Below are positions 53,572 to 62,133 of a stretch of 64,000 bases of DNA, in pieces. A program made the position numbers and the translations under genes. Each line of letters opens with the position of its first letter. The stretch's first letter is position 1. The DNA comes from an uncultured Clostridia bacterium (GTDB lineage Bacteria > Bacillota > Clostridia > TANB77 > CAG-508): assembly GCA_934130285.1 (NCBI GenBank), contig CAKOXT010000001.1, forward strand, positions 372,001-436,000, in the 5' to 3' direction. Under the pieces are notes generated by a model. It was not told the origin of the DNA. It did not search any database and was given only the letters and a program-made list of their open reading frames with translations.

Positions 53572-55521
53572 TTATTTTGATGTTTTTTCATCTATTTCTT
53601 CTTGTCCTTTGTTGTCATCTTTTTTTATTGAATCAACTATTGTAATGAATTTAACTTTTCCTTTATTTTCGTCATCTAATTTTGTGAATGTGTTGTATTC
53701 GTCTGATAATTCTTTTAGTTTTTCTGCTCTTGTTTCTAAGTTTTTCAAATCTCCTGTTATATAATTGCAGATAACTTCAATTCCTGTTTTATTAAACTCT
53801 GCTGTTCCTTCTGCTAATTCTGCCGCTCCAGATTGGATTGTTTTTGCTCCTTCTACTAATTGATTGTTTGCACTGTATAGTGCTTGTGAGCTTGTATTTA
53901 TTGTACTTAGTCCTGCTTTCATTTGCTCAGAACCTTGTGCTAATTTTGTTGTTCCAGCTTCTAGTCCTAATGTTCCTTGATATAATTTGTTTGCTCCTAC
54001 TGCCATTTTTCCTGTGTTTGTATTTAATACTTTAATTTTTGTGTTTAACTCTCCTACTTGATCTAATAAACCATTAACTCCTTCGCTAACATCTCCTGCA
54101 CCTTTGGCTAATGTATCAACTTGTTGCTTTAATCCAGCTATTTGCTTGTTTGATGCATTTAATGATGTAATCATGTTATTTAAATATACATTATCTGCTG
54201 TTAATGTCGCAATTGTTGATTGGTTTGCTGTTATTTGTGCTTTTATTGCTTGTGCCGTTGCTTCTGATAATGTTGTATCTTCTAATACTTTGCTTAATTG
54301 TTCTGTTGTTGTGTTCAATGTTGTAATCATTTTTTTGTTTGTATCTATTTGAGAATTTATTTTATTTATTTGTTCTGTATAGTCTGTCGTTTTCATTGCT
54401 GCGCTTAATTGTGTTAATCCGCCTGAAATATTTTGTGCTCCAGTTTTTAAGTTATTCATTGATTCTTGTGAACCATCTAACATGTCTGACATTGTTTTTA
54501 CGCCATTGTTTACAGCACCTAAATTATCTGATAATGATTTAGTTCCTAATGTTAAATCTGGTACTTGTGCATTAAGGTTCTTTATTCCGGTATCTATGCT
54601 TGAGTAACTCGTGTTTGCAGAACTTACTCCATTTGAAAATTTATTTAATGCTTGATTAAATTCTTCTGATTTTTCAACATAAGTTGTTGTTCCGTCTGAT
54701 AATGTTTTTGCTCCGTTTTCAATTTGTTTGCTTGCAGATTGTAGAGTTTCAACTTTGCTATATATGTCATCTAATCTGCTGAATATATCTAATTCTGAAT
54801 CTTCAATTAATTTTGGTGTTGTATAGTTTATGATGTTGTTCATTTCAAAGTTTGTTGTTTCCATTGTTATTTCAATTGATGTTGGAATTTCTAATGTGTC
54901 TTTGTCGATATTTAAGCTTTCTTGCATTCCTGGGAATGTTAGTCCAACCACCATTGTTTTACTTCCGTCATCTATTGCTTTTCCGTTTGTTACTTCTATA
55001 TTTTTATTGTTGTCGTTGTTTATGTATGTTCCTGTTGCTACAACAAATGGTGTATACATTTTTTCTGTTTTCCCGTTTATTTGGACTTCGTGTTCTTCTT
55101 TATTTTCAAATGATATTGTAATTTTAACTTTTCCTGATTTTCCAGCTATTTCGTCTGAACTGATTTCTTTTCCGTCTAGTTCATATTTAATGTTTAATTT
55201 AACTGGCAATTCTTGATTTGTTTCACCTTTATAATATATATCATTTGAATTTGCTTCCCAAACTAGGCTTTCTCCATCCTGAGTAAATTTCTCGTCTCCA
55301 CTTGTGTTTTCGATATTTAAAAGGTTTGTCATATCTTTTAGAAGTTTTTCATCTTCTTCGTTTATCAAATGGTCTGTAACTATTGTTTGATATTGTTCTC
55401 CATTACTTTTGGCATTTGTATAGACTGTTTCGTCTTTGGTGAATGCAGCTACTGGTAATGTGTACACTAGCATTGTTCCTAATAAAATACTAGCTGATAT
55501 TTTAGACAATTTGTTATTCAT
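53572..55521 (-). CDS. Secreted YhgE/Pip-like coiled-coil protein
   Basis: 649 residues. A signal peptide (about 1-27), a strand-rich domain to about 240, then a very long helical region (about 245-600) with repeated GA(x)xLSDG/LxxGA motifs (for example GAKTLSDGTTTYVE, GANKLYQGTLGLEAGTTKLAQGSEQM), as in YhgE/Pip-family proteins that partner MMPL transporters. No C-terminal membrane helix seen. It follows the MMPL gene by 15 bases; together they probably form an envelope export or surface-assembly complex. Confidence 0.82.
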   Translation of the reverse strand: MNNKLSKISASILLGTMLVYTLPVAAFTKDETVYTNAKSNGEQYQTIVTDHLINEEDEKLLKDMTNLLNIENTSGDEKFTQDGESLVWEANSNDIYYKGETNQELPVKLNIKYELDGKEISSDEIAGKSGKVKITISFENKEEHEVQINGKTEKMYTPFVVATGTYINNDNNKNIEVTNGKAIDDGSKTMVVGLTFPGMQESLNIDKDTLEIPTSIEITMETTNFEMNNIINYTTPKLIEDSELDIFSRLDDIYSKVETLQSASKQIENGAKTLSDGTTTYVEKSEEFNQALNKFSNGVSSANTSYSSIDTGIKNLNAQVPDLTLGTKSLSDNLGAVNNGVKTMSDMLDGSQESMNNLKTGAQNISGGLTQLSAAMKTTDYTEQINKINSQIDTNKKMITTLNTTTEQLSKVLEDTTLSEATAQAIKAQITANQSTIATLTADNVYLNNMITSLNASNKQIAGLKQQVDTLAKGAGDVSEGVNGLLDQVGELNTKIKVLNTNTGKMAVGANKLYQGTLGLEAGTTKLAQGSEQMKAGLSTINTSSQALYSANNQLVEGAKTIQSGAAELAEGTAEFNKTGIEVICNYITGDLKNLETRAEKLKELSDEYNTFTKLDDENKGKVKFITIVDSIKKDDNKGQEEIDEKTSK

Positions 55522-55536
55522 AATTATACTTCCTTT

Positions 55537-57600
55537 CTATTTACATTCTTTCATTTTTGATGTTGTTTTACATACTAATTTATCGAAAATCATTAGCATT
55601 GCTGGTAATACAGTTATTACTACTAGAACGCTTATGATTGCTCCTCTTGACATTAATGTGCATAATGATCCGATCATTTCTATTTTTGAATATGCTCCAA
55701 CTCCGAATGTTGCTCCGAAGAAACATAATCCACTTACTAGAATTGAACTAATTGATGTTCCTAAGGCTTCTGATATTGCTTCTTCTTTCTTCATACCTTC
55801 TTTTCTGTGTCCTATGTATTTAGTTGTGATTAAAATTGCATAATCTATTGTTGCACCTAACTGGATTGTTCCAATTACGATTGATGCAATGAATGGAATG
55901 CTTGTGTTTGTTACAAATGAGAATCCCATATTTATAAATATTGCAAATTCTATTATACAGATTAAAATTACTGGTAATGATATTGATTTTAAAACAAATA
56001 TCATTATTATGAATATGATTGCTATTGATACTGTGTTTACACTGTTGAAGTCGTGGTCGCTTATTTCAACTAAGTCTTTCATTAATGGTCCTTCACCAAC
56101 GAACATTCCGTTTTCATCATATTCTTTTATAATTTTATTAATCTCATTTATTTGATTGTTTAGTTCGTTTGAAGCTATTTCGTATTTTGAGCTTACTATT
56201 ATCATTTGATAATTGTCGCTTGTGAATATGCTTTTTATATCGTCTGATAAAATTTCTTTTGGAAGAACTGTATCAATTTTTGAATATGAAACTGCAAAGT
56301 CAACACCTTCAACTTGTTCAATTTTATCTAACATTTCGTTAACTTTGTAATCATCTAAATCTTTATCAACTAATATCATTGCTTCTGATGTTAGTCCGAA
56401 TTTATCTTTTAATTCATTGTTTGCTGTTATGCTTGGTAATGAATCTGGCAATGAATCATCTAATTTGTAATACACTTTTGTGTTGTTATTTGTGTATATT
56501 GCTATTGGTAAGATTATTATAAATAGTAATGTTATTAATTTATAATGTTTCATAACGAAGTTTTTTACACCTGTGAATTTAGGTAAAATTTCTTTATGAC
56601 TTGTTTTTTCGATGGCTTTATTAAATTGAAGTATCATTGCTGGTAATATTGTTACAACGCTTATTACTCCAAATAGCACACCTTTTGCCATTACAATTCC
56701 TATGTCTTTTCCTAATGTTAAGCTCATACTACATAATGCAAGGAATCCTGCGATTGTTGTTAATGAACTTCCTAGAACTGCTGTGAATGTTTTTTGAATT
56801 GCTGTTTCCATTGCTTTGTTTATGTCTGATGTGTTTTGTAATTCTGCTTTGTAACTGTGATATAAGAATATTGCGAAATCCATTGTTACACCTAATTGTA
56901 AAACTGCGCTTATTGCTTTTGTTATGTATGAAATTTCGCCTAAGAATATGTTTGTTCCCATGTTGAATAATATTGCTATTCCGATATTAGCTAATAGTAA
57001 AATTGGTGTTACATAAGAGTCTAGTGCAATTTCTAGAACTATCAAACATAGTGCAACTGCAATTATTACATATATTGCTATTTCTGAATTTGATAAATCT
57101 CTTGTGTCTATTAATGTTGCTGTCATTCCGCTAATCTTGCATCTTTCATCTGTTATGTCTCTTAATTTTTGAACTGTATCCATTGTTGAATCTGATGATA
57201 TTGCATCTTTGAATGTTACTAGCATTATTGTGCTTCCATCTTTATAAACTTTATCTTTTATTTCATCTGGAAACATTTCTATTGGTATATTCGTTCCAAC
57301 TAAATCTGTTGTACTAATTACATTTCCTACATTATCTAATTTCTTTATTTCTTTTGTTAATTTGTCTATGTCTTTGCTTTTCATGTCATCTAATACAATA
57401 ATTGAAAAGCCTCCCATATTAAATTCATCTGATAATATATTTTCACCTTGAATTGTTTCTATATCTTCAGGTAAGTATACTAATATATCGTAATTTATTC
57501 TGGTAGCTTTCATTCCTATGACTGATGGTATTAATAATAGTAATGTTATTATTAATATTAACTTTTTGTGCTTACACACAAATTCTGCTATTTTTGACAT
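55537..57600 (-). CDS. MMPL/RND-superfamily exporter
   Basis: 687 residues with about 12 membrane helices in two halves, each half with one helix, a large extracytoplasmic loop (about 30-170 and 375-520) and a block of five. Helix-4 motifs FAIFLYHSYKAEL and AILITTKYIGHR, and preceding GVTMDFAIFL and GATIDYAIL, carry the Asp typical of proton-driven MMPL proteins (TMDF, TIDY). Operon partner of the YhgE-like gene, divergent from a TetR regulator. Substrate unknown; lipids or toxic compounds are typical for the family. Confidence 0.92.
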   Translation of the reverse strand: MSKIAEFVCKHKKLILIITLLLLIPSVIGMKATRINYDILVYLPEDIETIQGENILSDEFNMGGFSIIVLDDMKSKDIDKLTKEIKKLDNVGNVISTTDLVGTNIPIEMFPDEIKDKVYKDGSTIMLVTFKDAISSDSTMDTVQKLRDITDERCKISGMTATLIDTRDLSNSEIAIYVIIAVALCLIVLEIALDSYVTPILLLANIGIAILFNMGTNIFLGEISYITKAISAVLQLGVTMDFAIFLYHSYKAELQNTSDINKAMETAIQKTFTAVLGSSLTTIAGFLALCSMSLTLGKDIGIVMAKGVLFGVISVVTILPAMILQFNKAIEKTSHKEILPKFTGVKNFVMKHYKLITLLFIIILPIAIYTNNNTKVYYKLDDSLPDSLPSITANNELKDKFGLTSEAMILVDKDLDDYKVNEMLDKIEQVEGVDFAVSYSKIDTVLPKEILSDDIKSIFTSDNYQMIIVSSKYEIASNELNNQINEINKIIKEYDENGMFVGEGPLMKDLVEISDHDFNSVNTVSIAIIFIIMIFVLKSISLPVILICIIEFAIFINMGFSFVTNTSIPFIASIVIGTIQLGATIDYAILITTKYIGHRKEGMKKEEAISEALGTSISSILVSGLCFFGATFGVGAYSKIEMIGSLCTLMSRGAIISVLVVITVLPAMLMIFDKLVCKTTSKMKECK

Positions 57601-57677
57601 ATGAAAATCTCCTTTCTTTGGTTATATTATAGAAGCGTTATGTGAACTTTCTATGAATATTTTCTCATTCCTTCATT

Positions 57678-57705
57678 ATTATAGAAATTTTTCCAAAATC
57701 TTCAA
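57678..57705 (-). promoter_or_regulatory. Promoter of the MMPL operon
   Basis: On the minus strand TTGAAG (57700-57705), 16 bases, TATAAT (57678-57683). Confidence 0.6.
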
Positions 57706-57776
57706 CTACATTTTCTATACGCTTGGATAGATAATATACATTTCTTTTATTTTTGTATATGCATTTGTAGTTTTTC

Positions 57777-57805
57777 TTTACTTTTGTAGAAAAAAGTTAT
57801 ATTAT
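57777..57805 (+). promoter_or_regulatory. Possible promoter of the TetR gene at 57838
   Basis: TTTACT (57777-57782), 17 bases, TATTAT (57800-57805), about 33 bases before the start codon. Weaker match than the one for the MMPL operon. Confidence 0.45.
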
Positions 57806-57837
57806 GTTTAAAGAATTTTGGAAAGGAGATTATTATT

Positions 57838-58398
57838 ATGGGTGATTTACGTACTACTCGTACATATTTACTTTTAAAAAATGCTCTTTTAGAATTACTT
57901 AGTAAAGAATCATTTGATTCAATTAAAGTAAATGATATTTGCAATTTAGCTATGATACATCGTACAACATTTTATAGTCATTTTTCTGATAAATATGAAT
58001 TACTAGATTATTGTATAAATGATATTGAAGCTGAATTAACTAAGAATTTCGAACCTGGCAACTACTCTACTGCCAAAGAATTTTATTCTGATTTAATTAA
58101 TCATTTATTAAAATATTTAGGTGAAAATAAACAATTTTTTAAAAATATGCTTAACAATAATTATTCAGCTGGAATAATCACAGTTTTTCACAATTCAGCA
58201 ATAAAATACATCACTGATTTAATTGAAAAAGAAAATCAAGCTGGAAAAAAATTCGATGTTCCACCTAAAATTATGGCTGAATTTTATTCTGGTGCTGTTA
58301 CAGCAATTATCATGTGGTGGCTAAAAACTAACAGTAAAATTTCTGAACAAGACTTATGTAATTATATCGTTTCTTTAATTTTTGATGGTCAGAAATAA
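57838..58398 (+). CDS. TetR/AcrR-family regulator
   Basis: 186 residues. Helix-turn-helix at about 12-55 (ALLELLSKESFDSIKVNDICNLAMIHRTTFYSHFSDKYELL), the rest helical with a TetR_C-like end. GGAAAGGAG precedes the ATG. It is divergent from the MMPL operon and probably represses it; no clear palindromic operator was found in the 237-base spacer. Confidence 0.92.
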   Translation: MGDLRTTRTYLLLKNALLELLSKESFDSIKVNDICNLAMIHRTTFYSHFSDKYELLDYCINDIEAELTKNFEPGNYSTAKEFYSDLINHLLKYLGENKQFFKNMLNNNYSAGIITVFHNSAIKYITDLIEKENQAGKKFDVPPKIMAEFYSGAVTAIIMWWLKTNSKISEQDLCNYIVSLIFDGQK

Positions 58399-58469
58399 AT
58401 TTTATCTGGACTTTTTAGTTTTTATTGTGTATGATTATATATATTATTGAGAAAGGAATGATTATAATC

Positions 58470-58913
58470 ATGTCTAATTTAAGAAAAATAATTTTTTTAT
58501 TAATAGCAATTTCTTTAATTATTTGTAATATTGCTTTTGCCGCAACAAATAGTTCTGTTATTAATGACGATGATGAAGATACAGATAATGATGTTTCTAA
58601 TTCAGCCGATGATACAAATTCTACTGATAATGAAACTTCTAATTCTTCAAATTCAACTAGAAATACATCTAATCGTTCTTCTAATACATCTTCAGATGAT
58701 GAAGATGAAGAGAACACTACTTCTGGAAACAGAGTAACAAATCAAACTTCAACAAATGCAAAGTCAACTACATCTTCTGCTAATTCAACTACAACAACAG
58801 GTGTTGATAATACTGATTTAGGTATTTCAAATGCTTTATCATTTGTTCTTATTGCAATTGGTGTTTTACTAATTTTCTTATCAATAGCAATTTTAATTAG
58901 AATGAAAAAATAA
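58470..58913 (+). CDS. Low-complexity cell-surface protein with C-terminal membrane anchor
   Basis: 147 residues from ATG 58470 (MSNLRKII), chosen because AAAGGA lies upstream and the next upstream in-frame ATG overlaps it. Signal peptide about 1-23, then a region of Asp, Asn, Ser and Thr only (about 25-105), then a membrane helix (about 115-140) and a KK tail. The repeat-like middle is poor in other residues and looks intrinsically disordered and surface-exposed. Similar in layout to the next gene. Confidence 0.78.
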   Translation: MSNLRKIIFLLIAISLIICNIAFAATNSSVINDDDEDTDNDVSNSADDTNSTDNETSNSSNSTRNTSNRSSNTSSDDEDEENTTSGNRVTNQTSTNAKSTTSSANSTTTTGVDNTDLGISNALSFVLIAIGVLLIFLSIAILIRMKK

Positions 58914-58928
58914 TAAAAATACATTTTG

Positions 58929-58957
58929 ACAGGTATCATTAGATACCTGTTTTTTTA
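58929..58957 (+). terminator. Terminator of the surface protein gene
   Basis: ACAGGTATC/GATACCTGT with a 4-base ATTA loop and TTTTTTT after it. Confidence 0.88.
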
Positions 58958-59111
58958 TGTATATTGTTCAAAAATTTATTATATTAACATTTACGTAACT
59001 TTTTAATTTTTCTTATTATTTTATTTCTATATTTTTCAGTACGCTTTGTATATTTTTTATTTGCATTGATAATACTAATATTAAATTCTGAAATAATTAT
59101 GGAGGTATATT

Positions 59112-59585
59112 ATGAAAATAAAAAATAAAATTTTTCTTTGTTCTATTCTACTTCTTCTTATTTTATCTCTTTTTAGTTTTACTTATGCAACTGAAGAGTT
59201 GAAAAACATTGGGAATTCTGTTAAAAATGCAACTGAAGATGTTGGTGGAGCTATAAAAGATGGTGCCGAAAAAGCTGGTAATTCTGCCAAAGATGCGGCT
59301 GAAGATGCTAAAGATGGAATGCAAAATATGACTAATAGTGCTAAAGACGGTATGGAAAATATGACTAATGATGCAAAAAATGGTATGGATAATAATAATG
59401 GAAATACTATTTCTGAAAATCTAACAGGTAATTACAATACAACTCGAACTACTTCTGATGATGTGACTGCTACTGCAACAAATAATGCGACTATGTGGAT
59501 GTGGATTATGTTAGCTGTTGTTGCTGTTCTAATAATTGCTCTTGTTTGGTATTATGCAGCTCAATCTAATAACTCTAGACATTAA
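59112..59585 (+). CDS. LEA-like Ala/Asp/Asn-repeat surface protein with C-terminal anchor
   Basis: 157 residues. Signal peptide about 1-25; residues about 30-100 are an amphipathic, helix-favouring repeat of the type xNATEDxxGAIKDGAEKAG, AKDAAEDAKDGMQNM, AKDGMENM (11-residue periodicity, as in LEA/apolipoprotein-like proteins); a Thr/Asn-rich stretch; then a membrane helix (about 127-148) and a short polar tail. Good AGGTATA-type binding region. Probably envelope-associated; function unknown. Confidence 0.8.
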   Translation: MKIKNKIFLCSILLLLILSLFSFTYATEELKNIGNSVKNATEDVGGAIKDGAEKAGNSAKDAAEDAKDGMQNMTNSAKDGMENMTNDAKNGMDNNNGNTISENLTGNYNTTRTTSDDVTATATNNATMWMWIMLAVVAVLIIALVWYYAAQSNNSRH

Positions 59586-59592
59586 TTTATCA

Positions 59593-59656
59593 TAGTAGCG
59601 TTTTTCATTTCTCTTAATTGCTTTATAGCTTTTTCGAGAAATGCTGAGCGCTACTA
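59593..59656 (+). terminator. Terminator of the LEA-like gene
   Basis: TAGTAGCG and CGCTACTA form the stem around a 48-base loop, followed by TTTTTAT; a smaller inner stem is possible. Confidence 0.7.
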
Positions 59657-59765
59657 TTTTTATGTATTCTGCTCTGTTTTTTATTAAAATTATTGTTATC
59701 TAAGATTTCTCTTTCTTTAGTTTATCTAATATGATATAATATTTTATATTTTTGAGAGGTGTTAT

Positions 59766-60209
59766 ATGGAAACAAAATTAATTGCTAAAAATCCAAATGC
59801 ATATCACAATTATGATATTAAAGATACTATTGAGGCTGGAATTGAGCTTTATGGTACAGAAATAAAGTCTATTCGTAATGGTAAAATGAATTTAAAGGAT
59901 TCTTATGCTATTATAAAAAATGGCGAAGCTTTTGTTTATGGAATGCATATTAGTCCTTATGAATTTGGTAATATATATAATAAGGATCCACTTAGAACAA
60001 GAAAGCTTTTGCTACATAGGCATGAAATTAATAAACTTTTTGGGCAGATTCAGCAACAGGGCGTTTCACTAGTTCCTATTTCAGCTTATTTTAAAGGTTC
60101 TAAGGTTAAAATTCAGCTTGGTATTGGAAAGGGTAAAAAATTATTTGATAAGCGTGAAGATTTAAAACGTAAAGATGACAATCTTTATATTCAAAGACAT
60201 ATGATTTAA
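59766..60209 (+). CDS. smpB: SsrA-binding protein SmpB
   Basis: SmpB binds tmRNA and brings it to stalled ribosomes. 147 residues with AYHNYDIKDTIEAGIELYGTEIKSIRNGKMNLKDSYA, the EINKLFGQIQQQGVSLVPI core and the C-terminal GKGKKLFDKREDLKRKD tail. The GAGAGG binding site precedes the ATG. No tmRNA gene (ssrA) lies in the downstream 380 bases. Confidence 0.96.
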   Translation: METKLIAKNPNAYHNYDIKDTIEAGIELYGTEIKSIRNGKMNLKDSYAIIKNGEAFVYGMHISPYEFGNIYNKDPLRTRKLLLHRHEINKLFGQIQQQGVSLVPISAYFKGSKVKIQLGIGKGKKLFDKREDLKRKDDNLYIQRHMI

Positions 60210-60235
60210 GAGTGAGTGATATCACTCTCTTTTTA
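60209..60235 (+). terminator. Terminator of smpB
   Basis: AGAGTGA (60209-60215) and TCACTCT (60222-60228) with loop GTGATA, then CTTTTTAT. The same sequence, with loop GTGACA, occurs in inverse at 60553-60579. Confidence 0.85.
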
Positions 60236-60363
60236 TATAATAAGAAAATTCTCCGAACTTCCTATTATATGCACAGAAATTTTTTTTGCAATTTTGTGCA
60301 CGAACAGAGATGGGGACTTAAAAATGTTATAAACAACTCTACTTTGCTCTTAGCTAGTTATAT

Positions 60364-60527
60364 AAAATGCAGTAATAATATAATTTTTGAAATACCGCGC
60401 AGCGACCAAAGGAACAAAGCGTAGCTTTTGTGACTGCGATTGAAGCAATCTTTACATATAAAAGAGCCGGAGGCTCACAAAGATTGCGACAGCAAGGTAT
60501 TAAAAAATTATATTATTACTGCATTTT
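60364..60527. repeat. Structured intergenic repeat, copy 2 (first copy at 7637-7796)
   Basis: The core (60389-60502) matches copy 1 and folds the same way: ATACC/GGTAT, ACAAAGC/GCTTTTGT, GCAATCT/AGATTGC around GAGCC/GGCTC. In the closing stem the A-C-to-A-T change is matched by G-T-to-A-T on the other side (compensatory pair). The outer arms, 60364-60388 and 60503-60527, are a perfect 25-bp inverted repeat unrelated in sequence to those of copy 1. Located between the convergent genes smpB and fba. Confidence 0.88.
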
Positions 60528-60552
60528 TATTTCTAGTTTTTCGTACAAAACC

Positions 60553-60579
60553 AAAAGAGAGTGATGTCACTCACTCTCT
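60553..60579 (-). terminator. Terminator of fba
   Basis: On the minus strand AGAGAGTGA, loop GTGACA, TCACTCTCT, then TTTTGG; about 18 bases after the fba stop. Confidence 0.85.
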
Positions 60580-60596
60580 ATCTTCATTTTATTAAA

Positions 60597-61526
60597 TTAA
60601 GCTTTGTTAGCTGAACAAAATACATTATTGATTTTGTCAGAAACTGTTTCTTTAATTTCTGTTCTAGCAGCTCCTAAATATTTTCTAGGATCAAATATAG
60701 AAGGATCTTCATTAAATACTCTTCTTACTTGTGCTGTCATAGCTAAACGTAAATCAGTATCAACGTTTATTTTTGATACTCCATTTTCACCAGCTTGTTT
60801 TAACATTTCATTTGGGCAACCTTTTGCACCAGGAATGTTTCCACCATTTTCATTGCACATTTCTACAAGTCTTGGAATTACTGATGACGCACCATGTAAA
60901 ACTATTGGTGTATCTGGTAATTTTTCTTTAACTTTTTCTAATATATCAAATCTTAATCTAGCTTCTCCTTTAAATTTATAAGCTCCATGGCTTGTTCCTA
61001 TAGCTATTGCTAATGAGTCACAACCTGTTCTTCTTACAAATTCTTCAGCTTGATCTGGATCTGTGTACATTGCATCATTTTCAGCAACGTTTACATCATC
61101 TTCAACACCAGCTAATTTTCCTAATTCAGCTTCAACAACTACTCCTTTTGAATGAGCATAGTCTACAACTTTTTTAGTTAATGCTACGTTTTCTTCAAAA
61201 TCATATTTTGAACCGTCTATCATAACTGATGTAAATCCTGCATCTATGCACATTTTACATGTTTCAAAATCTGGTCCATGGTCTAAGTGAAGTGCAATTG
61301 GAATATCTGTCTCTTCTACTGCAGCTTCAACCATTTTTAATAAATAATTGATTCCTGCATATTTTATAGCACTTGAAGATACTTGTAATATTACAGGTGA
61401 TTTAGCTTCATTTGCAGCTTCTGTAATAGCTTGGATAAACTCCATATTATTAATATTGAAAGCACCTATTGCATAGTGTTCTTTCATTGATCTTTTAAAC
61501 ATTTCTGTTGTTGTTACTAATGGCAT
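60597..61526 (-). CDS. fba: Class II fructose-bisphosphate aldolase
   Basis: Splits fructose-1,6-bisphosphate in glycolysis. 309 residues. Zinc ligands in HLDHGPDFETC (HLDHG), Asp/Glu in AELGKLAG, His in TSHGAYKF and LHGASS, and the substrate block GCDSLAIAIGTSHG. The TTGACA-TAAAAT promoter lies about 35 bases upstream. Housekeeping gene. Confidence 0.96.
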   Translation of the reverse strand: MPLVTTTEMFKRSMKEHYAIGAFNINNMEFIQAITEAANEAKSPVILQVSSSAIKYAGINYLLKMVEAAVEETDIPIALHLDHGPDFETCKMCIDAGFTSVMIDGSKYDFEENVALTKKVVDYAHSKGVVVEAELGKLAGVEDDVNVAENDAMYTDPDQAEEFVRRTGCDSLAIAIGTSHGAYKFKGEARLRFDILEKVKEKLPDTPIVLHGASSVIPRLVEMCNENGGNIPGAKGCPNEMLKQAGENGVSKINVDTDLRLAMTAQVRRVFNEDPSIFDPRKYLGAARTEIKETVSDKINNVFCSANKA

Positions 61527-61559
61527 AGTATTACCTCCTTAAATTTTCTTTCCGTGTTC

Positions 61560-61588
61560 ATTTTATTTCTTATATTTATTTCTGTCAA
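61560..61588 (-). promoter_or_regulatory. Promoter of fba
   Basis: On the minus strand TTGACA (61583-61588), 17 bases, TAAAAT (61560-61565). Confidence 0.7.
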
Positions 61589-61589
61589 G

Positions 61590-61618
61590 TTGCTATTTCA
61601 ATTTTATTATGTTATACT
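61590..61618 (+). promoter_or_regulatory. Promoter of the 47-residue gene
   Basis: TTGCTA (61590-61595), 17 bases, TATACT (61613-61618), back to back with the fba promoter. Confidence 0.65.
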
Positions 61619-61659
61619 ACGAATAAATAATTAATGTATACAAATGAGAGGTGATTTTA

Positions 61660-61803
61660 ATGTTAGTTATGAATCGTGATGGCGATTTGTTTGATGAAAG
61701 AAGAAAAAAAGACAGAAGAAAAGTTAATTCTGAGGTTTCTAATGATCGTAGAAAAGAAGATAGACGTAAAGAAAATATTAATGAAGTAAAAAAGAAAAAA
61801 TAA
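61660..61803 (+). CDS. Very small Arg/Lys/Asp-rich protein
   Basis: A 47-residue ORF with a GAGAGGTGA ribosome binding site 6 bases before the ATG, a promoter and a terminator, so I believe it is expressed. The sequence is dominated by the repeated units FDERRKKDRRK and NDRRKEDRRKEN, then ends NEVKKKK. Highly basic and acidic, probably nucleic-acid binding or disordered. I know no function. Confidence 0.72.
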   Translation: MLVMNRDGDLFDERRKKDRRKVNSEVSNDRRKEDRRKENINEVKKKK

Positions 61804-61830
61804 ATGACTGAAAATAAATTTCAGTCATTT
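61802..61830 (+). terminator. Terminator of the 47-residue gene
   Basis: AAATGACTGAAA/TTTCAGTCATTT, 12-bp perfect stem with a 5-base loop, then TTC; overlaps the stop codon. Confidence 0.88.
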
Positions 61831-61905
61831 TTCACTTTTGGCTACAACGATTATACTTTAGAAAATTTTAAATATTTTCATGTAAGTAATAAAATCATTT
61901 GCCTT

Positions 61906-62073
61906 CTATTTGTGTGCACATTTATAGTTTGAGCATATTGTTTCATCAGGGTTTCTTGAATTATCATCTGGATATGGTTTTATTGTTATTTGATCAAGTT
62001 GACAATTACAGTTCTCTATTCCATTATATTTACAGCTACATACTGTACATTTTATTTTTTGATTATTTTCCAT
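61906..62073 (-). CDS. Small Cys-rich protein, DUF1540 type
   Basis: 55 residues with an AGGAGG site before the ATG. Cysteines follow KCTVCSCKYNGIENCNCQ and end TICSNYKCAHK, seven in total, resembling the metal-binding DUF1540 pattern (Cx2-4C...CxC...C) found in clostridial small proteins. Probably binds zinc or iron; function unknown. In the same direction as the gene at 62134, 60 bases downstream. Confidence 0.78.
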   Translation of the reverse strand: MENNQKIKCTVCSCKYNGIENCNCQLDQITIKPYPDDNSRNPDETICSNYKCAHK

Positions 62074-62133
62074 TTTATTTAAAACCTCCTTTTAGATATA
62101 TATTTATTATATCCAAAAAGAAATTTTTTAATC

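Noticed and set aside
57747..57944. Minus-strand frame opposite the start of the TetR gene
   Set aside because: Antisense shadow without a start signal.
60212..60424. A 70-codon frame after smpB
   Set aside because: It runs through the smpB terminator and into the repeat; no binding site and no credible protein sequence.
60210..60596. Possible ssrA (tmRNA) gene downstream of smpB
   Set aside because: No tRNA-like 3' end or tag-coding sequence could be found; the interval holds two terminators and the structured repeat.
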